From Candidatus Caldatribacterium sp. (GTDB lineage Bacteria > Atribacterota > Atribacteria > Atribacterales > Caldatribacteriaceae), in contig JANXBI010000053.1 of assembly GCA_025060675.1 (NCBI GenBank), positions 1 to 46,730 of the forward strand: a stretch of DNA of 46,730 nt, given 5' to 3'. Position numbers and translations under genes: made by a program. Each line of letters starts with the position of its first letter. Positions within the stretch are counted from its first letter, which is position 1. The notes under the pieces were generated by a model, which saw only the letters and a program-made list of their open reading frames with translations, had not been told where the DNA came from and did not search any database. This document shows, piece by piece, positions 39,969 through 46,730 of this stretch.

Positions 39969-41297
39969 ATGCCAGTGTTTCGGGTCCTTGTTGCCGACGA
40001 TGAACCACTCATGGCTGAAATGCTTGAAGAAATGCTTCGAGCCGATGGAATGCTCGTTGAAGTCGCTCATACTGGAAGAGAAGCCTTAGAGAAATTCCGT
40101 TCTCGTGACTTTGACCTTGTCCTCCTTGACCTTCGTATGCCTGAGATGCACGGTCTCCAAGTGCTCCAGGAGATGAAAAAGGAAGATCCGAACGTCCCAG
40201 TCATCGTCATCACCGCCTATGGGAGCGTCGATAACGCTGTAGAGGCCCTGAAAATCGGGGCATACGATTTTATCACCAAGCCTTTCAAAATTGAAGAGCT
40301 CCGTAACGCTGTTGCCCGAGCCTTGGAGGTGGAGCAACTCCGCCGGGAAAAGGCGTATCTCCTCTCCGAGCTCCAAGAGGAGTTCCACTTCGAAGGCGTT
40401 ATCGGTGAATCTCCGAAAATGAAGGAAGTCATGCGAATTGCACAGCTTGTGGCTAAGACCGATGCGACTGTCCTTATCTGTGGTGAAAGCGGCACGGGGA
40501 AAGAGCTCCTCGCCCGTTCCATCCACTACCAGAGCAACCGAAGAGACCGCCCCTTTGTGGTCGTGAACTGCGGTGCCATCACCGAGACCCTCTTAGAGAG
40601 CGAACTCTTCGGCCACGAAAAGGGTGCGTTTACCGGTGCCTATACGAGAAAGCCGGGGAAATTCGAACTTGCCGATGGGGGAACGATTTTCCTCGATGAA
40701 ATCGGTGAAATGAGTCCCGCTATGCAGGTGAAGCTCCTGCGAGTTCTCCAAGAGCGAACGTTTGAGCGAGTCGGCGGGACAACACCTATTACCGTAGACG
40801 TACGGGTTATCGCGGCAACAAATCGCGACCTTAAGCGTGCCGTCCGGGAGGGAACGTTTCGGGAAGACCTTTACTATCGACTCAACGTTATCCCCATACA
40901 CCTGCCACCCCTACGAGAACGGAAAGAAGACCTTCCGCTCCTTTGCGACTATCTCATTGCCCGACACTGCCGCAAGCTCCACAAGAAAATCCGAGGCATC
41001 TCCCCCCAAGCGATGCGGATGCTTCGCAAGTACCACTGGCCGGGGAACATCCGGGAACTTGACAACGTCCTTGAGCGAGCGATTATTCTTACCCAAGATG
41101 ACATCATCGGCGTCGACGACTTGCAGATTTTCGAGGCTCCTGGAGAGCACCGGTGGAAAACCTTAAGGGAAATGGAAGAAGAATACATCGCCCAGGTCCT
41201 TGAGTACACTGGTTTCGACTACGAGAAAGCAGCAGCAATCCTTGGCATTTCCCCCGAAGAGCTCAAAACCCGAACCGCATCTACCGGTACTCGTTGA
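39969..41297 (+). CDS. Sigma-54-dependent response regulator, NtrC/AtoC type
   Basis: Two-component response regulator that drives sigma-54 promoters, 442 residues. Receiver domain: acidic pocket Asp10-Asp11, phosphorylation site Asp54 (VLLDLRMPE), Lys104 in ITKPF. AAA+ domain: Walker A GESGTGKE at 172-179, the sigma-54 contact loop GAFTGA at 219-224, Walker B GTIFLDEIGEM, arginine finger region FREDLYYRLNV. A Fis-type helix-turn-helix ends the protein (YIAQVLEYTGFDYEKAAAILGISPEELKTR). No histidine kinase is adjacent, so it is an orphan here. Its last 17 bases overlap the end of the opposite-strand UroD-like gene. Confidence 0.95.
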   Translation: MPVFRVLVADDEPLMAEMLEEMLRADGMLVEVAHTGREALEKFRSRDFDLVLLDLRMPEMHGLQVLQEMKKEDPNVPVIVITAYGSVDNAVEALKIGAYDFITKPFKIEELRNAVARALEVEQLRREKAYLLSELQEEFHFEGVIGESPKMKEVMRIAQLVAKTDATVLICGESGTGKELLARSIHYQSNRRDRPFVVVNCGAITETLLESELFGHEKGAFTGAYTRKPGKFELADGGTIFLDEIGEMSPAMQVKLLRVLQERTFERVGGTTPITVDVRVIAATNRDLKRAVREGTFREDLYYRLNVIPIHLPPLRERKEDLPLLCDYLIARHCRKLHKKIRGISPQAMRMLRKYHWPGNIRELDNVLERAIILTQDDIIGVDDLQIFEAPGEHRWKTLREMEEEYIAQVLEYTGFDYEKAAAILGISPEELKTRTASTGTR

Positions 41298-42543
41298 CCG
41301 TCTCAAAAAGGGCAAGAAGGTTCTCCACTGGGATATTCGCCTGGATGTTGTGAACAGCAGCAAAAACAAAGCCTCCGTCCTTTTTGAAAATCTCAATGAG
41401 CCTCCGGACTTCCTCTCGAACTTCCTCGGGCGTCCCAAAGGGGAGAGTCCTCTGGGTATTTACCCCCCCGCCCCAGAAGGTGAAGTGGTCTCCAAATTCC
41501 CGCTTGAGGGTCTCTGGGTCCATAGAGGCTGCAGAAATTTGCACCGGATTGAGGATGTCAAAGCCTGCCTCCCTGAGGTCAGGGAGAAGCTCATAGACCG
41601 AGCCGCAGGTATGGATGAAAGTTTTCCAAGTTGTGTGCTTGTGGATCCAGGCGTTCATTCTCGTGTGGAAGGGTTTAAAGAGCTTCCGGTAAATTTCCGG
41701 GGCAATGAAGGGACCAGTTTGTGACCCAAAGTCGGTTCCAGAGATGACGATAACCTGAATGCGGTCACCCACCGCCTGATGGAACATCTTGAGGTTCTCT
41801 AAGCCTATCTCAGTCATCCGAGCAAAGACCTCTTCAAGGAAAGATTGGCGGGTCACCAAGGACACGTACCATTCTTCAACGTCTCGAATACCCTTAGGGT
41901 CTTTCAAGGAGAGCCCAGGAACAAAGGCAATGTCGCCAAGGTTTGTCCCCGGCACTCCTGAAAAGACGATGGCATAATCGGTCTCCTCGTAGAGCCTCTT
42001 TGCCTCCTCCTCGTAGTAACGGAGTTCTTCTTCGGTGAGTAGGGTGTGTTCCTCAATCTGGTCTTCAACCCGCAGGCTCTGCTCATCAAAGGGTTTTTGG
42101 CGAATGAGGGCATCGTGGTAAAATCCCCCCTTAGGCATTTTGGCACAAGGAGCACAAGACGTGTCACCTTGAGGGTACTGGTAGATATTCCCTTCCGCAT
42201 CCGGTACAGTGTTGAACTTCTCAGGCACAAGGAGGGGCGTTCCATCAAAGAACGTCCAGGGTTTCCAGTTTTCGTTCTGAAAGCCAAAGAAGTTCTTGCG
42301 CGACATGAGAGGAACGGTGTCAATTCCAAGAACCTTCCGGAGCTCGTCGTCCACTTCCCCAAGCATCTGAAAAGGGTCAATGACCTTCACTGGATCCTCA
42401 GGGCGAATGAGCCCAAGGGCAACCTTGAGCTTGTGGAGGCTTGAGACGTGAATACCAGTGACAAGTGTTGCTCCAAGATCCAGAGGGAGCTTATCGGGTT
42501 CCCTATGAGAGAGGGCTTGGCATACCCGTTCTCGCGAAGTCAT
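41281..42543 (-). CDS. UroD/MtaA-like protein 4, with His-x-Cys motif
   Basis: A 420-residue UroD-superfamily protein and the last gene of the second LacI-headed sugar ABC operon. The N-terminus MTSRERVCQALSHREPDKLPLDLG is family-typical; the ATG at 42543 has AGGAGG 5 bases upstream, so the longer frame is rejected. It has HTCGS at 311-315 (zinc motif of cobamide methyltransferases), NPVQISAASMDPETLKREFGDHFTFWGGGVNTQ and GTPEEVREEVRRLIEIF. At the position of the third zinc ligand it reads AAVHNIQANIP (His398 instead of Cys). Longer than copies 1-3 by about 50 residues (an insert around 100-150). Role unknown; same context as copies 1-3 suggests action on the imported sugar. Confidence 0.85.
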   Translation of the reverse strand: MTSRERVCQALSHREPDKLPLDLGATLVTGIHVSSLHKLKVALGLIRPEDPVKVIDPFQMLGEVDDELRKVLGIDTVPLMSRKNFFGFQNENWKPWTFFDGTPLLVPEKFNTVPDAEGNIYQYPQGDTSCAPCAKMPKGGFYHDALIRQKPFDEQSLRVEDQIEEHTLLTEEELRYYEEEAKRLYEETDYAIVFSGVPGTNLGDIAFVPGLSLKDPKGIRDVEEWYVSLVTRQSFLEEVFARMTEIGLENLKMFHQAVGDRIQVIVISGTDFGSQTGPFIAPEIYRKLFKPFHTRMNAWIHKHTTWKTFIHTCGSVYELLPDLREAGFDILNPVQISAASMDPETLKREFGDHFTFWGGGVNTQRTLPFGTPEEVREEVRRLIEIFKKDGGFVFAAVHNIQANIPVENLLALFETVNEYR

Positions 42544-42557
42544 CGAACATCCTCCTT

Positions 42558-43406
42558 TCATCCTTTCACCGCACCAAAGGTGAGACCACGCACTAGGTAC
42601 CGTTGAGCTAAGAGAGAAAAGACTACCACTGGGAGCATAGTGACAACACCTGCTGCTGAGAGGGGCCCCCAAGCGATGCGCCAGCCAGTGATGAAACGCC
42701 CAAGGTAAAGGGGAAGAGTTTGTGCCTCTCTCCCCGTGGTCAGAACAAGACTCAAGAGGAATTCACCCCAACTCTGGATGAAAGAGAGCGTGGCCACCGC
42801 AGCAAGTCCCGGAGCCGCAAGAGGGAGAACGATTGTAACAAAGCACTGACCCACACTTGCTCCATCCACAAAGGCAGCCTCGTCAAGCTCTCGGGGAATT
42901 TCATTGAAGAAGGTGATGAGAATCCAGGTACCGAACGGAACGGTAATGACAAGATGCGCAAGAATCAGTGCCCACCAGGTGTTGATAAGTCGCAAGCGCG
43001 AAAAAATGACATAAAGCGGCAAAGCCGAAGCAATGGGTGGAAGCATGCGGACAGACATCACCCAGGAAACGAAACGCATACCCCCAACCTTAAAACGGGA
43101 TATCGCGTAAGCCGCAAGAGCAGCAATAAGCGTCGTAAGAAGTGCTACAAAAAGGGCTACAACAATGCTATTCCTGAGGTACGGCGTAATGGTGACGATA
43201 GCGGTTGTAGCACTCCCGAAAAATCCCCCTTCCACCCCCATGAAATTCCCCAAAGTCCATGAAGAAGGCCAGAAAGTCGGGGGCCAGGTGAACCACTCCT
43301 CACTCCTTTTAAACGCTGTCGTCACAAGCCAGTACACCGGGAAAAGAAAGAAGAAAAGGACCACCGCTACAAGGATACCTCTCACCACACTGGAAAACCA
43401 CCGCAT
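42558..43406 (-). CDS. Sugar ABC transporter permease (MalG-like)
   Basis: Membrane subunit of the second CUT1 importer, 282 residues with six membrane segments. The ATPase-docking loop reads REXDEAAFVDGASVGQCFVTIVLPLAAPG in family terms (PRELDEAAFVDGAS near residue 190), and the N-terminus has FFLFPVYWLVTTAFK. The ATG at 43406 follows AGGAGGGTAGGT; the 7-codon longer frame lacks a site. It comes 10 bases after the MalF-like gene and 14 bases before the UroD-like gene. Confidence 0.93.
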   Translation of the reverse strand: MRWFSSVVRGILVAVVLFFFLFPVYWLVTTAFKRSEEWFTWPPTFWPSSWTLGNFMGVEGGFFGSATTAIVTITPYLRNSIVVALFVALLTTLIAALAAYAISRFKVGGMRFVSWVMSVRMLPPIASALPLYVIFSRLRLINTWWALILAHLVITVPFGTWILITFFNEIPRELDEAAFVDGASVGQCFVTIVLPLAAPGLAAVATLSFIQSWGEFLLSLVLTTGREAQTLPLYLGRFITGWRIAWGPLSAAGVVTMLPVVVFSLLAQRYLVRGLTFGAVKG

Positions 43407-43416
43407 ACCTACCCTC

Positions 43417-44301
43417 CTAAAACCCAAGGGTTTCCTTAAGACGCAATACCCGAATGAGGAGATTTACAAGAAGCATCACTGCCCCAAGGAGGAGAACGCT
43501 CAGAGCCGAAGCATACCCAACATCCCACCCGAAGGAAATGCCGACTTTGTAGATGTAGAAACTGTAAGAGTGGGTGCTTGAGCCAGGACCTCCAAAGGTC
43601 ACCATGTACACGATGTCGAAAATCTTCAGGGCATCAATGACCCGAATAATGAGAACGACAAAAAGGAGAGGGCGCAGAAGGGGAAGCTCAATGTAGCGGA
43701 ATGCCGCAAAGCCACTTGCCCCATCCACAAGGCTCGCCTCCACGATGTCCCGAGGGAGGGATTGCAATCCCGCGTAGAGCACAAGGAACACGAAAGGTGT
43801 CCACTGCCACACATCGATGAGAATGACCCCGAGTCGGGCAAAAGCCCACGTCCCGAGCCAGGAAACTTTGGGAAAACCAAGGAGAGAGAGGAAGTAGTTG
43901 ATGGGCCCAAACTCGAAGTTGTACAACATCTTCCAGGCAATCCCTGCAACCACTGCAGGAACCATCATGGGGATGAGCAGAACGCTCCGGAACACCTGTT
44001 CCCCAAAAGTATCCCGAAGGAGAAAAGCGATGGCCAAACCAAGGAGTATCTCTAAAGGTACCGCAACCGCAAGGAGGAGAAGGGTAAAATCAATGCTTGA
44101 GGTTGCGGTGCGATCCCGGAAAACATCCCGGTAGTTCGAAAGGCCAACGAACTGGGGTTTCTCCCAAGAAGCAAGAGAGTACCGGAAAAAGGACATGTAC
44201 ACCATGTACCCAAAAGGGTACATGGTAAGGCCAAGGAGCACTACAAGGAGGGGGAGAATCATGAGAAAACCTACGAACTTCCTCTGCCTTCCCCTTTTCA
44301 T
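43417..44301 (-). CDS. Sugar ABC transporter permease (MalF/UgpA-like)
   Basis: Other membrane subunit of the second CUT1 importer, 294 residues. Six membrane segments with FLMILPLLVVLLGLTMYPFGYMVYMSFF at the start, the LLRDTFGEQVFRSVLLIPMMVPAVVAGI block and the EAA loop DIVEASLVDGASGFAAFRYIELPLLRP. The ATG at 44301 follows TTTGGAGG at 5 bases; four codons upstream lie a TTG within that site. A terminator-like hairpin separates it from the binding-protein gene upstream. Confidence 0.93.
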   Translation of the reverse strand: MKRGRQRKFVGFLMILPLLVVLLGLTMYPFGYMVYMSFFRYSLASWEKPQFVGLSNYRDVFRDRTATSSIDFTLLLLAVAVPLEILLGLAIAFLLRDTFGEQVFRSVLLIPMMVPAVVAGIAWKMLYNFEFGPINYFLSLLGFPKVSWLGTWAFARLGVILIDVWQWTPFVFLVLYAGLQSLPRDIVEASLVDGASGFAAFRYIELPLLRPLLFVVLIIRVIDALKIFDIVYMVTFGGPGSSTHSYSFYIYKVGISFGWDVGYASALSVLLLGAVMLLVNLLIRVLRLKETLGF

Positions 44302-44311
44302 AGCGGCCTCC

Positions 44312-44336
44312 AAAAAGGGGCGCGCAAGCGCCCCTT
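44312..44336 (-). terminator. Intercistronic terminator-like hairpin after the second CUT1 binding-protein gene
   Basis: A perfect 9-bp stem (44315-44323 with 44328-44336, loop of 4) is followed on the minus strand by TTTTT (complement of 44312-44316). It lies between the binding-protein stop and the MalF-like ribosome site, just like the hairpin at 7448-7477. Confidence 0.8.
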
Positions 44337-44339
44337 ACC

Positions 44340-45677
44340 CTATTTCCCAAGAATCCGTTTCCATTCTTCGGCCACCTGATTAAGCGTCTCAATAGCGTTT
44401 GGTTGCTGTCCAAGGAGAATCTCAGAAAGTGCTCCAACAAGGATATCTTCAAGGCGGGGTTCCTCAGGAATTCGGGGGCGGTGGGAAGCGCCTTCAAGGG
44501 AGGCAATGTACACCTCTTTGAGCCATGGGGAATCGGCAAGGACCTCAGGATCTTCGATGACGGATTTGCGGGTTGGACCGATACGATACTTAAGCCACTG
44601 GATTTTGTCCCCTTCTTTGCTTGTGGCGTACTGGATGAAACGGAAAGCAGCTTCTTTGTTCTTCGAGGCGGCGTTAATCCCAAGACCCCATCCACCACTT
44701 ACCGGAGCTCCCCCAGGCATTACGGCAATCCCAACCTTCTCCTCAAAAGGCTGCAGAACTGGTGACTCCTTCCAGCTTGCTAAGCACGCGGTCCACTGAG
44801 GCACCATAGCCACGATACCCTTTCCAAAGGCTTCCAAAGTTTCTCCGTAATCCGAGCCAAGGGGGTCTGGAGCGTACTGCATAAGGTCCATCATATCCTG
44901 GAGTGCCCGAACGCCTTCCTCGGAGTTGAACGCAGGAAGCCCATCGGCAGTGAAGTAGTCACCCCAGTCAAGGTCCACATTGCCGAATTTGGCAATGCCT
45001 TCCTTGCTCCTCCGGTACGGGGCAAAGAAGTTGAGGTACATGTAAAAGAGCGTATGGGTACGTGGGAACATGAGGGCAATGCCATACTCCGTGGGTGAAT
45101 CAGGGTTAAATTTCTTGGTAAAGAATTTGGCGACCTCCTTCGCTTCTTCCCAGGTCTTGGGAACCGTAAGATCCCTTCCATACTGAGCCTTGAACTTCTC
45201 TTGGAGCCGAGGGTCATTGAAGAGGTCCTTTCGGTAGAAGAAGAACATTGCCGCACCGTAGAAAGGATATCCGATACGCTTATCCTTCCAGAAACCGTAA
45301 ACGTACCGCGCTGTAGGAATGAAATCGGCATCGTCGAAATTCGGATCAACAAGCTCTGGATGCTCCTTTGCAAAGGCATCAAGGTCAAGCATTCCTGGAG
45401 CAATGGCTCCAGCAGTCATAAGGTCCCAGGTAGTAACATCAAAAGATCCCGCTCCACTTGTAAGGTCTTGGAGGATTCGTGGGTAGAGCACTTCCCAGGA
45501 AAAGGGGGTTACCTCAATCCGTATGTCGGGATTCTTCGCCATGAAGTTTGCCGCAAGTTCATGGAGAGCATCGGCATTGTCCGGAGAGGACCAGACCACA
45601 AGATCCACTGCCCAAGCCGCGACACAGAAAACCATCACAGAGAACAGTACAGCACCAGTCAAAAGGACCTGTTTCAT
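44340..45677 (-). CDS. Family 1 extracellular sugar-binding protein of second CUT1 importer
   Basis: Exported receptor of 445 residues for an oligosaccharide. Signal peptide MKQVLLTGAVLFSVMVFCVAAWA, cleavage near residue 23, then VDLVVWSSPDNADALHELAANF; the middle has FMYLNFFAPYRRSKEG and WGDYFTADGLPAFNSEEGVRALQDMMDLM; the C-terminal part shows VSGGWGLGINAASKNKEAAFRFIQYATS, the usual family-1 motif. ATG preceded by AAAGGAGGGAGAAGG and overlapping the LacI stop (ATGA). Only distantly like the binding protein at 9670. No ATPase gene in the operon, so a shared one is likely. Confidence 0.94.
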   Translation of the reverse strand: MKQVLLTGAVLFSVMVFCVAAWAVDLVVWSSPDNADALHELAANFMAKNPDIRIEVTPFSWEVLYPRILQDLTSGAGSFDVTTWDLMTAGAIAPGMLDLDAFAKEHPELVDPNFDDADFIPTARYVYGFWKDKRIGYPFYGAAMFFFYRKDLFNDPRLQEKFKAQYGRDLTVPKTWEEAKEVAKFFTKKFNPDSPTEYGIALMFPRTHTLFYMYLNFFAPYRRSKEGIAKFGNVDLDWGDYFTADGLPAFNSEEGVRALQDMMDLMQYAPDPLGSDYGETLEAFGKGIVAMVPQWTACLASWKESPVLQPFEEKVGIAVMPGGAPVSGGWGLGINAASKNKEAAFRFIQYATSKEGDKIQWLKYRIGPTRKSVIEDPEVLADSPWLKEVYIASLEGASHRPRIPEEPRLEDILVGALSEILLGQQPNAIETLNQVAEEWKRILGK

Positions 45678-46729
45678 CCTTCTCCCTCCTTTGAAAGGTA
45701 AAATGTCAGGTTACTCTGCATCACTACAATAGGCTCAAGGTACCGGCACACAGGCGGTGTCACTCCCCCAAGGAGAAAACGAAAAAGGAGCATCACCGCT
45801 TCAAAACCCTGACGGTATGGGTTTTGAAATATTGTGGCCTGTATCACCCCCTTTGCCAGATACGGTACCATGGTGGCGAAAAGGTCCGTAGCCACCACCA
45901 CGATACCACCAGAACACCCCCACTCCTCGAGAGCCTGGCACACCGCCGGTGAATTCGCCGTGGCAACGTACATCCCACGGAGGTCAGGAATGGTTCTCAA
46001 GGCCAGCAAAGCATTTTCATAAGCGAGATCCTCTCTTTCTTCGTTTTCGAACACATGGAACACCTTTTTCCCCGTGAGACGTTCCCAGGAAGCGGAAAAG
46101 CCTTGAACTTTTTGCAAGTGGTCTTCAATTTCCAGGGAACCCACCATAACGGCTACAGACCCCTCACCCCTCAAGAAGCGGGCCATAAGTTCTCCAGCAA
46201 GCTCTCCATTTTTCCTCGGGTCCACGTACACTGCACTCAGACGCCGGCTCCCTGGTGCATCGGTGGAAACGGTAACTGTAGGAACACCCCGCTCGGCAAA
46301 TCGATCAATGTACGTGTTGAGACGACTCCGATGTCCCGGGACGAGAATGAGTCCACTAATATCCTCCTGGAGGAGTTCTTCAAGGATTTCCTCTTCGCCT
46401 CTCCCCAAAGCCTCTACTTCGCGGACATAAGGAAGAACCCGAAAATCACGGAGCTGAGCCACTGCATCAGAAAAACCCCTTCGAACATCGTCGTAAAAGT
46501 AGTGGAGTTCCCGGGGGAAAATGGCGGCAAGGACAACTGAAGTATTCCTCGACAGGACGCTTGCGACCTGATTCGTTTCGTACCCCAGTTCCCGCGCTAC
46601 GGCAAGAATCTTTCTGCGGGTTTCAGGATGAATGCCTGGCCTCCCATGGAGCGCCCGGTCGACCGTCCCAACGGAAAATCCTGAGAGACGGGCAATATCC
46701 TTAATGGTTGGACGTTTCCTTGATGTCAT
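45674..46729 (-). CDS. LacI-family transcriptional regulator (complete at window end)
   Basis: Sugar-responsive repressor of 351 residues. Helix-turn-helix PTIKDIARLSGFSVGTVDRALHG (residues 7-29), hinge region with LGYETNQVASVLSRNTS, and a periplasmic-binding-like effector domain (VVLAAIFPRELHYFYDDVRRGFSDA, GLILVPGHRSRL, FQNPYRQGFEAVMLLFRFL). The ATG lies at the extreme right end, so its promoter and operator are outside the window. It overlaps the binding-protein gene by 4 bases and so should be co-transcribed with, and probably autoregulate, the importer operon. Confidence 0.94.
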   Translation of the reverse strand: MTSRKRPTIKDIARLSGFSVGTVDRALHGRPGIHPETRRKILAVARELGYETNQVASVLSRNTSVVLAAIFPRELHYFYDDVRRGFSDAVAQLRDFRVLPYVREVEALGRGEEEILEELLQEDISGLILVPGHRSRLNTYIDRFAERGVPTVTVSTDAPGSRRLSAVYVDPRKNGELAGELMARFLRGEGSVAVMVGSLEIEDHLQKVQGFSASWERLTGKKVFHVFENEEREDLAYENALLALRTIPDLRGMYVATANSPAVCQALEEWGCSGGIVVVATDLFATMVPYLAKGVIQATIFQNPYRQGFEAVMLLFRFLLGGVTPPVCRYLEPIVVMQSNLTFYLSKEGEG

Positions 46730-46730
46730 G

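Noticed and set aside
1..46730. tRNA, rRNA, insertion sequence or prophage genes
   Set aside because: I looked for tRNA T-loop motifs (GTTCRA), transposase and integrase patterns and found none that hold up, apart from the weak TnpB-like fragment near 260-400.

Overview
The window looks like a chromosomal segment of an anaerobic, probably thermophilic, sugar-fermenting bacterium with densely packed, often overlapping operons. Reasons: three carbohydrate ABC importers, sugar kinases, a GH38 mannosidase, a Cas6/CRISPR locus with a 30-base repeat, frequent GTG/TTG starts, strong GGAGG/GAGGTGA ribosome sites and ATGA-type gene overlaps. The mixture of Firmicutes-like families (DUF5317, HD-GYP, long HPF, TGS-type uridine kinase) with abundant sugar transport would fit Atribacterota (Caldatribacterium-like) or a related deep lineage. 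This is inference; there is no rRNA or tRNA gene here to test it.

Layout. 1-1196: end of a CRISPR array (three repeats) and a lone cas6. 1344-3289: ABC-2 drug/efflux-type exporter (minus). 3355-3970: ECF transporter S component with promoter, a foldable 5' leader and a terminator (plus). 3984-8500: RbsB/LsrB/RhaS-type sugar importer (minus), divergent from 8654-18692, a plus-strand operon of LacI regulator, family-1 binding protein, two permeases, two UroD/MtaA-like proteins, a GH38 alpha-mannosidase and a third UroD/MtaA-like protein. 18989-22806: chemoreceptor and MATE exporter from a shared divergent promoter region. 22763-29078 (minus): uridine phosphorylase, Hsp33, UvrD-like helicase, MFS transporter, CobQ. 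29153-30790 (plus): TGS-containing uridine kinase-like protein. 30758-39866 (minus): a long run from xylulokinase through two PfkB kinases, HPF, an unnamed 225-aa protein, a 25-residue peptide, HD-GYP protein, DUF5317 protein, GalU and a beta-CASP hydrolase. 39969-41297 (plus): sigma-54 activator of NtrC type. 41281-46729 (minus): second LacI-headed sugar ABC operon (LacI, binding protein, two permeases) ending in a fourth UroD/MtaA-like protein.

The most unusual feature is the repeated association of UroD/MtaA-like proteins with LacI-controlled sugar ABC importers: four copies in two independent loci, three keeping the His-x-Cys zinc motif of cobamide methyltransferases. I infer a sugar-uptake system coupled to methyl transfer or another UroD-fold reaction on the imported glycoside, with GH38 releasing the sugar in the first locus. 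All three importers also carry a strong hairpin directly after the binding-protein gene, which would raise binding protein over membrane subunits. Many long ORFs on the opposite strand of real genes were judged to be shadows and left out.
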